This document shows, piece by piece, positions 1-7,942 of a stretch of 31,365 nt of DNA. Below the pieces are notes generated by a model. That model had not been told where the DNA came from and searched no databases. It worked only from the letters and a program-made list of their open reading frames with translations. Where the stretch lies: positions 1 through 31,365 of the forward strand of contig JAAXVZ010000001.1 of NCBI GenBank assembly GCA_013335235.1. The letters are read 5' to 3'. The DNA comes from Nanobdellota archaeon (GTDB lineage: Archaea > Nanobdellota > Nanobdellia > Woesearchaeales > GW2011-AR15). Position 1 is the first letter of the stretch, and the number at the start of each line of letters is the position of its first letter. Position numbers and translations under genes: made by a program.

Positions 1-1215
1 CCCGAACTCTTGGCATATCGCTAGCATCAGCGTCACTTGGTTGACAAATGACTTTGTCGCTGCGACGCATATCTCCTGCCCTGCGACTATATTCAAGGAA
101 GCTTCAGACATCCTCTGCACAGAGGAGTATGGCACATTGACAATCGACACGATCTTTGCGTTGTTCTTTTTTGCGTATTTCAATGCCTCTATGACATCCT
201 TTGTCTCTCCGGATTGGGAGATTGCAATGACAAGTGTGTCTTTGTCTACGCCGATGAAGTGCTCGAACTCTGACGCTATTATCGTTTGCGCATCAACCTT
301 GCATTTGTGCAGGTAATAGACACCAAGGAGCGAAGCATGGTAGCTTGTGCCGGCAGCGACAAATGTGATTTTGTTTGCCTTTCTCATAAGTGACAGGAAC
401 TTCGCAAACGCGTCCTTCTGGTCTGTCTTCAGGCTTGTCAGAAGACGCTTGACAGTTACAGGCTCTTCCATTATCTCCTTTATCATGAAATGGGGATACT
501 CATCTTGGGTTGATTCTTCCTGGCTCCATTTGAAGGTCTGGACAGCCTTTTTCATCTCCTTTCCTTCCTTGTTATAGAATTGGAAATGATCGTCCCCTAT
601 TACCGCGAACTCATCATTCTCAAAGAAGATAGCCATGTTGGTGACATCAGAGAATGCGTATATGTCTGAGCCAAGGAAGCAGGCTTTTTCTCCGACACCC
701 AGGACTAGTGGCGAGTCTCTCCTTAGGGCATATATGCAAGGGTCTTTATCTACCATCATGAGTATGGCGAATTCTCCTTTTATGTCCCTGATGAAGTCTA
801 CACAGGCGTCTTTTACGCTTTTTGTTTTTAGCTTTTCCTCAAAATAATGCACAGCGACCTCTGTATCTGTCTGGCTCAGGAATTTATGGCCCCTTTTGGT
901 TAGCTCTTCTTTCAGTTCAGCATAGTTCTCTATGATCCCGTTGTGTATTAGGGTCACTTTCTTGTCGCAGGATTGGTGGGGGTGGGCATTTGCGTCTGTC
1001 ACGCCTCCGTGTGTCGCCCACCTTGTATGCGTGATTATCTTCTTTGTCCTATCTTTTGTGTCAGGGACTTTTATCTCTCCTATTTTTTTATACAATGTTT
1101 TTCCATCAAAGTATCCGAAAGAGTCGTAACCCCTATATTCAAGCCTCTTTAGCCTCTTTATGGCATCGACAACATAAAATTCCTCTTTTGAGTTTATTCC
1201 GACAATACCGCACAT
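1..1215 (-). CDS. glmS: Glutamine--fructose-6-phosphate aminotransferase (isomerizing), C-terminus outside window
   Basis: Makes glucosamine-6-phosphate from fructose-6-phosphate and glutamine, the first committed step to UDP-GlcNAc. I translated it by hand from the minus strand: 405 codons are open from the ATG at 1215 to the window edge. It starts MCGIVGI, placing the nucleophilic Cys2 of class-II glutamine amidotransferases directly after Met. It has the amidotransferase motifs YRGYDS, HTRWATHGG and NAHPH, then a linker, then the first sugar isomerase (SIS) domain with AAGTSYHA and SQSGET. The second SIS domain should lie beyond the edge. A GGTGA ribosome site stands just before the ATG, and the gene follows glmU by 34 bases in the same operon. 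The family identity is clear; only the 3' end is missing. Confidence 0.95.
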   Translation of the reverse strand, partial: MCGIVGINSKEEFYVVDAIKRLKRLEYRGYDSFGYFDGKTLYKKIGEIKVPDTKDRTKKIITHTRWATHGGVTDANAHPHQSCDKKVTLIHNGIIENYAELKEELTKRGHKFLSQTDTEVAVHYFEEKLKTKSVKDACVDFIRDIKGEFAILMMVDKDPCIYALRRDSPLVLGVGEKACFLGSDIYAFSDVTNMAIFFENDEFAVIGDDHFQFYNKEGKEMKKAVQTFKWSQEESTQDEYPHFMIKEIMEEPVTVKRLLTSLKTDQKDAFAKFLSLMRKANKITFVAAGTSYHASLLGVYYLHKCKVDAQTIIASEFEHFIGVDKDTLVIAISQSGETKDVIEALKYAKKNNAKIVSIVNVPYSSVQRMSEASLNIVAGQEICVAATKSFVNQVTLMLAICQEFG

Positions 1216-1249
1216 TTCATTTCACCTTCCTGAGCAATTATAATCTAAA

Positions 1250-2431
1250 TCATACAATATCTTTTATGACAATCTCTCCTGGCAGCGTCATTTTTTCCGG
1301 CCAGATCTTCCTTCCTGGATAGATGCTAGTATGGATGCCTGTATGTACCTTATCACCGACAACTGTGCCAAGTTTCCTCCTGCCAGTATCTATTATTGTA
1401 TCCTTGACCTGGCTTCTAACATTTGCATTATCATGTTTCAGGTTCGCTGTTATTGTGCCAGCGCCAAAGTTGACATGGTCCCCAATTATAGAGTCACCGA
1501 CATAGGATAGGTGTCCTATAGACGTATTATCCCCTATAATAGAATTCTTGACTTCAACAGCATTCCCTATCTTAGAATAATTTCCAATTGTGGTGTTTGC
1601 CCTAATGTAGCAGTTTGGCCCGATCTTGCAGTTATCACCAATGATGACCGGTCCTTCTATATATGCACCTGCAAGGATCCTTGTCCCTTTCCCTATCTGG
1701 ACAGTCCCTATTATTGTTGCTCCAGACTCTACTTTGCCTTTTTTTGAAGGTATGATTTTTCCAAGGAGCGCGTCATTTGCATCAAGCAGGCTCCAAGGAT
1801 AGGTTATTGGAAGCCAGGAACTGGCTCTCTCAAAGAAAACATCCTCTTTCTTTTCAAGCAAAAACCTGATATAGTCAACTATCTCAAACTCTCCTCTCTT
1901 TGATTTCTGGAGGGTATGGGTAAATATGTCTTTATCAAGTACATATAATCCTGTATTGGCCAGCCCCTTTATTTGAGTGGCTGGCTTTTCAACTAGCTTA
2001 TCAACAAGGTTTCCCTTGATTGATATCTCTCCAAATTGAGAGATGTTCTCAACCTCTTTTCCAAGCAGGCAATATCTGTGTCCAAGGCATTTTTTTATGT
2101 CTGCCCCTGCGAAAAGGTCATCTCCGTTCAATACAATGAACCTTTCTTCAAGGAGCTCTTTTGCCGTGAGGAGCGCGCCGCCAGTTCCATTTGGAATTTC
2201 CTGCTCAACATATGTTATCTTTATTTTTTTGTAGCTATCTTTGAATTCAGACTTGATCATCTCTTTCTTGTATCCGACAATCAGGATTGCTTTGTCAACA
2301 ATCCCTTGCAGCTCTTCCAGGTTGTGTGCCAATATTGTTTTGTTTGCGACTCTGAGGAGCGGCTTTGGCTTCGTCAATGTCAATGGATATGTCCTTGTTG
2401 AGTTTCCCGCGCACATGATTACAGCTTGCAT
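1250..2431 (-). CDS. glmU: Bifunctional sugar-1-phosphate nucleotidylyltransferase / acetyltransferase, GlmU-like
   Basis: Expected to acetylate glucosamine-1-phosphate and couple it to UTP, giving UDP-GlcNAc. The 393-residue protein has an N-terminal nucleotidyltransferase domain (residues 1-225; AGNSTR at 8-13, KPKPLL at 21-26, GTGGA at 82-86, NGDD at 102-105, VEKP at 147-150). From about 235 a left-handed beta-helix of hexapeptide repeats follows. GHLSYVGD at 306-313 matches the acetyltransferase catalytic site of GlmU (His307), followed by NFGAGTITAN. The family includes archaeal two-function enzymes of this layout. The start lies one base after the suhB stop and glmS follows, so the whole route from Fru-6-P to UDP-GlcNAc is in one operon. 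Exact sugar specificity is inferred from context. Confidence 0.9.
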   Translation of the reverse strand: MQAVIMCAGNSTRTYPLTLTKPKPLLRVANKTILAHNLEELQGIVDKAILIVGYKKEMIKSEFKDSYKKIKITYVEQEIPNGTGGALLTAKELLEERFIVLNGDDLFAGADIKKCLGHRYCLLGKEVENISQFGEISIKGNLVDKLVEKPATQIKGLANTGLYVLDKDIFTHTLQKSKRGEFEIVDYIRFLLEKKEDVFFERASSWLPITYPWSLLDANDALLGKIIPSKKGKVESGATIIGTVQIGKGTRILAGAYIEGPVIIGDNCKIGPNCYIRANTTIGNYSKIGNAVEVKNSIIGDNTSIGHLSYVGDSIIGDHVNFGAGTITANLKHDNANVRSQVKDTIIDTGRRKLGTVVGDKVHTGIHTSIYPGRKIWPEKMTLPGEIVIKDIV

Positions 2432-2432
2432 C

Positions 2433-3203
2433 TTAATCAGCCTCCTTCAGGATATCTAACATCTGCTTGTGCAGGATGCTGTTTGAAGCGACTATCTGTG
2501 AAAAATCAGCTGTGTCCTTTCCAGAAAAATCCGTGAATCTCCCGCCTGCTTCAGTCAGGATCAGGAGTCCTGCTGCAGTGTCCATAACCTTGAGTCCTAG
2601 CTCCCAATAAGCGTCAAATCTGCCGCAGGCGACATAACAGGTGTCAATGGCTGCAGAACCGGTTCTTCGTATCTCTCCTACCTTCTTTGCCATCTTGTTG
2701 AAATATTTCAGGTTGTCCACATCTGAGGACAGGCGCGAGTATGGAAACCCCGTTGACACAAGCGCTTTTTGCATTGTATCTATGCCAGACACATGTATCT
2801 TCTCCCCATTCAGGAATGCGCCCTTGCCTGCTTCTGCAGAGAAGACCTCTCTTAGGTATGGGACATTCACTACACCCACCATCGGCTTGTCTTTCTTGTA
2901 TAATGCAATAGATATAGAGAATAGCGGGAAGTTATGCGAAAAGCTTGTGGTGCCATCTATAGGGTCTATTATCCACCTGTATTCTGAGCCAGTATTCAGG
3001 AGGCCTTCTTCTTCAGTCACAAAAGAATGGTCTGGGAAATAAGACTTCAGTTTTTTAACGATGTACTTCTCAGACGCGATGTCTGCATTAGTCACCGGAT
3101 CTATCTCTCCCTTCCACCTGATAGATTTCTCTTTGTTGTAGTAGGACATCACGATCCTCTTCGCTCCTTCTGAAGCCTTTAGCGCAGCGTCAAGATAGTT
3201 CAT
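2433..3203 (-). CDS. suhB: Inositol monophosphatase family protein (SuhB-like; IMPase/FBPase)
   Basis: A Mg-dependent sugar/inositol phosphate phosphatase of 256 residues, normal for the family. The metal-binding motifs are present: TEEEG, then DPIDGTTSFSH, and the C-terminal MDTAAG with the second-metal Asp. I chose the ATG at 3203 because GGAGAT lies just before it; the longer frame would need a TTG inside glmM. The gene overlaps the 3' end of glmM by 14 bases and abuts glmU. Archaeal members can hydrolyse inositol-1-phosphate or fructose-1,6-bisphosphate. Its place among UDP-GlcNAc genes could mean supply of hexose phosphate (Fru-6-P for GlmS) or of inositol for archaeal phospholipids. The sequence does not decide which. 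Confidence 0.88.
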   Translation of the reverse strand: MNYLDAALKASEGAKRIVMSYYNKEKSIRWKGEIDPVTNADIASEKYIVKKLKSYFPDHSFVTEEEGLLNTGSEYRWIIDPIDGTTSFSHNFPLFSISIALYKKDKPMVGVVNVPYLREVFSAEAGKGAFLNGEKIHVSGIDTMQKALVSTGFPYSRLSSDVDNLKYFNKMAKKVGEIRRTGSAAIDTCYVACGRFDAYWELGLKVMDTAAGLLILTEAGGRFTDFSGKDTADFSQIVASNSILHKQMLDILKEAD

Positions 3204-4533
3204 TTCTGATCTCCGAGGCGATCCTCTCTGCAATCTCAGTTATCTTCTTCAAATCTTTCCCTTCTATTGTCACGCGGCAGAGCATCTCTGTTCCGCTATA
3301 TCTGACAATGTATCTGCCCTCTTTTCCGAGTTTCTTTTCAGCGGCTTTTATCTCGGCAGCGATCTTCGGGATGGTTTCAAGAGGCCTCTTCTCCTTCACT
3401 TTCACATTGACTGTGATTTGTGGATATTTTTCAAGGACAGAGCAAAGGATGCTGAGTTTCTTGCCTTGCTCTTTCATTATCCTGAGCACCTGGAGCGCTG
3501 CAATTGTCCCGTCTCCTGTCGAGTTATAGTCTGAGAAGATGATGTGTCCTGAGAATTCTCCTCCAAGGTTATATTTTCCGCGGACCATTTCCTCTATCAC
3601 ATACCTGTCTCCGTTCTTTGTCCGTACGACCTTCCCACCGTTCTCTTTTATGAGCGCGTCAAATGCAAGATTTGTGTATTCTGTCACAACAACTGTTTTC
3701 TTATTTAGCCTGTTTCGAGCCAGACCTGTTAGTGCAGCAATCGCGATTATATGGTCTCCGTCTATTGTCTTTCCTGTCTCATCAACCATTATCACCCTGT
3801 CTGCATCGCCATCAAGGGCGATTCCGCAATCTGCCTTCGTTTTCTTCACTTCAGCTGTCAATGTATCCAGATAGAGCGCGCCGCATTCCTTGTTTATGTT
3901 GTGCCCATCTGGCAGGTTCCCTATAAGGACGACTTCTGCGCCAAGTTCCCTGAATATCAAAGGCGCGACCTTATATGCTGCCCCATTTGCGCAGTCCAGG
4001 ACAAGTTTTATCCCTTTCAAGGACATATTATTTATCGTGCCTTTTGCGAATTCTATATACCTCGCGCCTGCATCTTCTATCCTATAAGCCCTCCCAATTT
4101 CTTTTGAGGTGACGTGGTCTGTAGAAAGGTCAGTGAAGACAAGCTTCTCTATCTTGTCCTCTACTTCATCAGGCAATTTGAAACCCTCAAAATTGAAGAA
4201 CTTTATCCCGTTGTCGTCTGCGGGATTATGGGATGCAGATATCATGATTCCGGCATCACAAGCAAAGCTCCTCGTGAGGTGCGCGACGGCCGGCGTCGGC
4301 ACTGGCCCGACAAGATAGACATCTGCGCCCATTGAAGTCAGGCCAGAAGTCAGGGCGAACTCCAGCATGTAGCCAGATAGCCTTGTATCTTTGCCTATCA
4401 GGAACACGGGTTTCCTGTTTTCAGTATTCCTTAGGACGATTGCCGCTGCTTTCCCTAGCTTCAGGGCAATCTCTGCAGTGATAGGGTACTTATTGGCTTT
4501 TCCGCGCACGCCGTCTGTTCCAAAGAGTCTCAT
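3190..4533 (-). CDS. glmM: Phosphoglucosamine mutase, bacterial-like GlmM
   Basis: Converts glucosamine-6-phosphate to glucosamine-1-phosphate through a phosphoserine. The 447-residue protein has all four alpha-D-phosphohexomutase signatures: N-terminal RLFGTDGVRG, the phosphoserine loop ISASHNP with Ser101, the metal loop DGDADR, and the phosphate-binding RYSGTE near the C-terminus. The GTDGVRGKAN start and the STGDGTIAALQVL stretch look more like bacterial GlmM than like the usual archaeal GTSGIRG forms. Two ATGs (4539 and 4533) are in frame. I prefer 4533 because the TATA box is centred 26-27 bases upstream of it, as for other leaderless genes here. It is the first gene of the glmM-suhB-glmU-glmS operon. 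Confidence 0.93.
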   Translation of the reverse strand: MRLFGTDGVRGKANKYPITAEIALKLGKAAAIVLRNTENRKPVFLIGKDTRLSGYMLEFALTSGLTSMGADVYLVGPVPTPAVAHLTRSFACDAGIMISASHNPADDNGIKFFNFEGFKLPDEVEDKIEKLVFTDLSTDHVTSKEIGRAYRIEDAGARYIEFAKGTINNMSLKGIKLVLDCANGAAYKVAPLIFRELGAEVVLIGNLPDGHNINKECGALYLDTLTAEVKKTKADCGIALDGDADRVIMVDETGKTIDGDHIIAIAALTGLARNRLNKKTVVVTEYTNLAFDALIKENGGKVVRTKNGDRYVIEEMVRGKYNLGGEFSGHIIFSDYNSTGDGTIAALQVLRIMKEQGKKLSILCSVLEKYPQITVNVKVKEKRPLETIPKIAAEIKAAEKKLGKEGRYIVRYSGTEMLCRVTIEGKDLKKITEIAERIASEIRNELS

Positions 4534-4553
4534 GCACATAATTCATCCAGCGA

Positions 4554-4564
4554 CCTATAAAAGC
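4554..4564 (-). promoter_or_regulatory. TATA box of the glmM-suhB-glmU-glmS operon
   Basis: Read on the minus strand the element is GCTTTTATAGG. Its centre (about 4559) lies 26-27 bases before the ATG at 4533, which predicts transcription starting at or next to the start codon. Confidence 0.6.
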
Positions 4565-4666
4565 TTAATTACAACTTAATTTATAGCATAATTGCCGCCT
4601 TTTCCTTACTTTCGACGACAGGGAATGTTATCTTATTTTTAGTTTTGGTCAAGATGTTATAAAAAA

Positions 4667-4676
4667 TTATATAAAT
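4667..4676 (+). promoter_or_regulatory. TATA box of the GNAT-regulator operon
   Basis: TTATATAAAT is centred 26-27 bases before the ATG at 4698, with no ribosome site before that ATG. This predicts a leaderless mRNA. Confidence 0.65.
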
Positions 4677-4688
4677 ATTATAATATTT
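4673..4688. promoter_or_regulatory. Perfect 16-bp palindrome, candidate operator
   Basis: AAATATTATAATATTT is its own reverse complement. It overlaps the 3' part of the TATA box and ends 9 bases before the start codon of the GNAT gene. A dimeric repressor bound here would block TBP or polymerase. The second gene of this operon encodes a winged-helix regulator, so autoregulation is a natural hypothesis. AT-rich sequence makes chance palindromes more likely, so confidence is moderate. Confidence 0.4.
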
Positions 4689-4697
4689 CTTATAATA

Positions 4698-5183
4698 ATG
4701 GAAAATAAGGGAAAAATCAAGATTGTGCAGGCAAGAGAAGGCGATATCTCTCTAATACTCGTTTTCATAAAAGCATTGGCAGAGTATGAGAAGCTGTCAG
4801 ATCAGGTTGTGGCTACAGAGGAGACCTTGAAAGAGTGCCTGTTCCGGAAAAAATACGCAGAGTGCGTCCTTGCTTATGTTGACGATACGCCTGCAGGTTT
4901 TGCGTTGTTCTTCCATAACTTTTCGACATTCCTTGGGAAGCCAGGCCTTTATCTTGAAGATCTGTTCGTGAAGCCGGAATTCAGGGGGAATGGGGTTGGC
5001 AAAGCGCTTCTAAGGCACCTCGCCAAATTGGCAAAAGAGCGCGGGTGCGGAAGGTTTGAATGGTGGGTCCTTGATTGGAACACTCCTTCTATCGAGTTTT
5101 ACAAGAAGATGGGCGCTGTAGCCATGGACGAGTGGACTGTCTTTCGTATAACAGGGCCAGCATTGGATAAGCTTGCAAGATGA
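4698..5183 (+). CDS. GNAT family N-acetyltransferase (diamine/thialysine acetyltransferase-like)
   Basis: A 161-residue acetyl-CoA-dependent N-acetyltransferase. The acetyl-CoA pyrophosphate-binding motif FRGNGVGKALL is at 95-105, preceded by the strand LYLEDLFVKPE. The stretch WWVLDWNTPSIEFYKK (122-137), with the Tyr that acts as general acid in this fold, closely resembles the spermidine/spermine and thialysine acetyltransferase branch. A polyamine, a diamine or a lysine analogue is therefore the likely substrate, but this is inference from family resemblance. The stop codon overlaps the ATG of the next gene (ATGA), so the enzyme and the regulator are translated together. The transcript appears leaderless. 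Confidence 0.85.
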   Translation: MENKGKIKIVQAREGDISLILVFIKALAEYEKLSDQVVATEETLKECLFRKKYAECVLAYVDDTPAGFALFFHNFSTFLGKPGLYLEDLFVKPEFRGNGVGKALLRHLAKLAKERGCGRFEWWVLDWNTPSIEFYKKMGAVAMDEWTVFRITGPALDKLAR

Positions 5184-6103
5184 AATCCTATCTCTTAAAA
5201 GAAAAGGAGGGCAGATACCTGGTTAGCGAGGCGATCCTTGTAGACAACCCAGAGTCGCTGAAGCTGATTGACCACCCAATCCGGATCAGGATACTCAACC
5301 TGCTTGCGAAAAGGCCGATGTACCCGGCAGAGCTTGCAAAAGAGCTCAGGATGCATGAACAAAAGGTCTATTATCACATCAAGCAGATGTCCAACTCCGG
5401 ATTATTGGATATTGTAGAGAGGCAGGAGATAAGGGGCACGACAGCAAAGAAATTTGCGCCAAAGGCTCTGAATTTCGGGTTCTCGCTTTCAAAGGACTGG
5501 AAAGATATCAGGAGCCTCCTGGAAAAGCGGGATAGAGAGATAGAGTCTTTCCTGTTCCCTTTTGTGAAAGAGAGCTTCCTGGACGCGTCTATTGTTGTCG
5601 GAAGCCCAGACCCTCACGGACCACATAAAGCAAGGGCAAGAGACGGGCATTACGCAATAGATCTTGCGCTTTTCCTGGGGCAGCACTGTACTAGCGATTC
5701 TTTTTCAGCAAAGCTGGATGTTGATATTGATCTGAAAACCTCCGGAAACCTGATACTGGTCGGAGGACCGGTCACAAACCTTGTTGTCTCGAAACTCAAT
5801 GAGTTCCTGCCAGCAAAGTTCTCAGATGACAAGCCATGGGGAATCATCTCAAAACTGAAGACCTATACAGAAGAGTCTGTCGGCATGGTATGCCGCTTCC
5901 CTAACCCATTTAATCCAGAGAAATATATAATGGTCATAGCTGGAATAAGGTTCATCGGGACAAAAGCAGCTGTCCTTGCCATAACAAAGCACACAAAGCA
6001 AGTGATTTATAGGTTTACAGGCCAGAAGGAGTTCTGCGCAATAGTCCAAGGGTTTGACTTAGATGCAGATGGGAAGATTGATAGTATTGAAGTGCTTGAG
6101 TGA
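5180..6103 (+). CDS. Winged-helix (ArsR-like) transcription regulator with a large C-terminal domain
   Basis: A 307-residue protein. Residues 27-95 form a winged helix-turn-helix of ArsR type (DHPIRIRILNLLAKRPMYPA, then ELAKELRMHEQKVYYHIKQM). The next 200 residues are not a standard ligand domain. They contain IVVGSPDPHGPHKARARDGH and LILVGGPVTN, and end in an EF-hand-like acidic loop DLDADGKIDSIE. This C-terminal part reminds me of domains in archaeal S-layer-type proteins, but I hold that loosely. No transmembrane segment is obvious, so it should be cytoplasmic. It overlaps the acetyltransferase gene by 4 bases and may control it through the palindrome at 4673-4688. Confidence 0.75.
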   Translation: MKSYLLKEKEGRYLVSEAILVDNPESLKLIDHPIRIRILNLLAKRPMYPAELAKELRMHEQKVYYHIKQMSNSGLLDIVERQEIRGTTAKKFAPKALNFGFSLSKDWKDIRSLLEKRDREIESFLFPFVKESFLDASIVVGSPDPHGPHKARARDGHYAIDLALFLGQHCTSDSFSAKLDVDIDLKTSGNLILVGGPVTNLVVSKLNEFLPAKFSDDKPWGIISKLKTYTEESVGMVCRFPNPFNPEKYIMVIAGIRFIGTKAAVLAITKHTKQVIYRFTGQKEFCAIVQGFDLDADGKIDSIEVLE

Positions 6104-6129
6104 TTTGTAAGTATAGGTCCTCATTTGTC

Positions 6130-6151
6130 TTATCAATGATTCAATTATCAA
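6130..6151 (+). repeat. Direct repeat TTATCAA x2 upstream of the hydrogenase promoter
   Basis: TTATCAA occurs at 6130-6136 and 6145-6151, 15 bases apart, with the second copy touching the TATA/BRE region of the hydrogenase operon. It could be a regulator site, but 7-bp repeats in AT-rich DNA can be chance. Confidence 0.3.
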
Positions 6152-6155
6152 AACC

Positions 6156-6163
6156 TATTTAAA
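6156..6163 (+). promoter_or_regulatory. TATA box of the hydrogenase operon
   Basis: TATTTAAA, with AAAACC just upstream as a possible BRE, is centred 26-27 bases before the GTG start at 6186. This predicts a leaderless transcript beginning at the GTG. Confidence 0.65.
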
Positions 6164-6185
6164 CCCCTCTCCTAAATAATTCTTT

Positions 6186-7142
6186 GTGGATGCCTTATAC
6201 AGACTCGAAGCAGACAAGCTAGACATTTTTCTGCAGAGCCTTGGCCCAGATATCTATGCGCCGGTGAAGACAGACGCAATACGGTTCCAGAAGATCTCTT
6301 CTGTCAAGGAAGCAGACCTGACCGCGCTGGCAGATGTCCCTGTCAAGGATTTCTTTTTCAGGCAGAGAGAGCAGCTTTTCAAGTTCACAAAAGGGAAGAT
6401 TGCGACAGAGATCAAGGACGCACCTTTCAGGATATTTTTTGGCCTCAGGAGGTGCGACCTGAATGCAGTGAAGCACCAGGATTTCATCTTCATAGAAAAG
6501 TACAAGGACCCGTATTACACAGCGCAGAGGAAAAACACCCTGCTTTTCGGATATCACTGCGATGAGGCTTTGAATAAGTACTGCTTCTGTGGGTCTATGG
6601 GGCTTGAAGAGTACCATGATATAATGTTCTTTGACAAGAAAAAATACTTCCTTTTGAATCCAGGATCAAAGGTCGGTCAGAAGATAGTATCAGAAGCGAA
6701 ACTGAAAAGAGCCGGGACATTAAAGAAAAAAGACACCATACCAAAAGGGACAGATAGGCTGGAGAAAAAAGATATCTCTAAGTTATTTGAGAACTCGCTA
6801 TGGGAAAAAGGGGCAGATGAATGCCTCAGCTGCTCAGCATGCACCTCGCTTTGCCCTACATGCTATTGCCATGAAGTGAAGGACGATGTCAAGCTCTCTG
6901 ACCTGAAATCAGGAGAGAGGACAAGGGAATGGTCAAGCTGCCAGCTCAAGAGTTTCACAAGGGTTGCGGGTGAGCATGTCTTCAGGGAGAAGCGTGTCGA
7001 TAGGTTCAAACATAGGATATATCATCAACTTGTATATTTCAAGGAGAGATACGGTGTCAACATGTGCGTAGGTTGCGGACGCTGCATCACGCACTGCCCG
7101 ACAACAATAGATTTTGTAAGTCTGATAAACAAGATGAAATGA
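6186..7142 (+). CDS. hydB: Group 3b [NiFe] (sulf)hydrogenase, beta subunit (iron-sulfur electron carrier)
   Basis: A 318-residue subunit that carries electrons between the NAD(P)-binding flavoprotein and the hydrogenase small subunit. Two [4Fe-4S] Cys clusters are visible near the C-terminus: residues 213-228 (CLSCSACTSLCPTCYC) and 294-304 (CVGCGRCITHC). The N-terminal two thirds match the sulfhydrogenase beta/anaerobic sulfite reductase A type, including FGLRRCDLNAV and a Cys/His-containing GYHCDEALNKYCFC stretch. The start is GTG; the nearby ATG is out of frame, and the TATA spacing supports the GTG. The stop overlaps the ATG of hydG by 4 bases. The subunit can give the complex sulfur- or polysulfide-reducing activity in some relatives. 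Confidence 0.92.
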   Translation: MDALYRLEADKLDIFLQSLGPDIYAPVKTDAIRFQKISSVKEADLTALADVPVKDFFFRQREQLFKFTKGKIATEIKDAPFRIFFGLRRCDLNAVKHQDFIFIEKYKDPYYTAQRKNTLLFGYHCDEALNKYCFCGSMGLEEYHDIMFFDKKKYFLLNPGSKVGQKIVSEAKLKRAGTLKKKDTIPKGTDRLEKKDISKLFENSLWEKGADECLSCSACTSLCPTCYCHEVKDDVKLSDLKSGERTREWSSCQLKSFTRVAGEHVFREKRVDRFKHRIYHQLVYFKERYGVNMCVGCGRCITHCPTTIDFVSLINKMK

Positions 7143-7942
7143 AAGCCGACTACCTTCCGCAATCCGTGAAAGTCCTTCAGAAGAGGGATGAGTCTGCAGA
7201 CACATTCACCTTGAGGTTAGGGATGAAAGTCGATCATGACCCAGGCCAGTTCATCCAGGTCAGCATTCCGGGGATTGGAGAGGCGCCAATCTCTATTTCC
7301 TCATACTCAAAAGACTATCTGGAGATATCTATAAGGAAAGTAGGCAATGTCACAAACGCGCTGCATGGGGTAAAAAAAGGCTCAAGCCTGTTTGTGCGTG
7401 GACCATATGGCAGGGGCTATCAGATGTCTAAACTTAAAGGCAAAGGCATTGTCTTCATAGGAGGCGGCTGCGGAGTCGCGCCGCTCAAGGGAGCGATAGA
7501 GTATGTCGAGAAGAACAGGAAGGACTTCAAGGAGATAGATCTTTTTTTAGGATTCAGGAGTCCAGGAGACATACTATTTACCTCAAGGCATAAAGATTGG
7601 GAAAACCACTTCAATGTGCACATGAGTGTTGATCAGATACCAAGTAAGACCTGTTATTCTGGGAATGTCGGCTTCATCACAGACACGCTGAACAAGACGC
7701 CGATACAGGCAAAAGGCACAGTCGCATTCATATGCGGTCCGCCGATAATGATGACAAAGTCAATACAGCTCCTTGCGGCAAAAGGCTTCAAGGACACGCA
7801 GATCTATGTTTCAGAAGAGAAGCTCATGTACTGCGCATTCGGATTATGCTGCCATTGCATGGATAAAGGAAATCTGACATGCCTGGATGGTCCAGTTTTC
7901 AGATATGATGAGATAGTGAGGTCTCGCGATGGGAAGGCTTAG
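7139..7942 (+). CDS. hydG: Group 3b [NiFe] (sulf)hydrogenase, gamma subunit (FAD/NAD(P)-binding)
   Basis: A 267-residue ferredoxin-NADP reductase-like subunit that exchanges electrons with NAD(P)H. The flavin-binding motif is APISISS (49-55), followed by VRGPYGRGY (86-94). The nucleotide-binding motif is FIGGGCGVAP (106-115) and FICGPP lies near 197-202. Four Cys at 232, 237, 240 and 248 form the C-terminal [2Fe-2S] site. The ATG at 7139 overlaps the hydB stop and gives a normal family length; a longer frame opening inside hydB is not needed. The 3' end overlaps hydD by 14 bases. Relatives in Thermococcales prefer NADP(H), which fits the pentose phosphate operon further along the window. Confidence 0.93.
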   Translation: MKADYLPQSVKVLQKRDESADTFTLRLGMKVDHDPGQFIQVSIPGIGEAPISISSYSKDYLEISIRKVGNVTNALHGVKKGSSLFVRGPYGRGYQMSKLKGKGIVFIGGGCGVAPLKGAIEYVEKNRKDFKEIDLFLGFRSPGDILFTSRHKDWENHFNVHMSVDQIPSKTCYSGNVGFITDTLNKTPIQAKGTVAFICGPPIMMTKSIQLLAAKGFKDTQIYVSEEKLMYCAFGLCCHCMDKGNLTCLDGPVFRYDEIVRSRDGKA

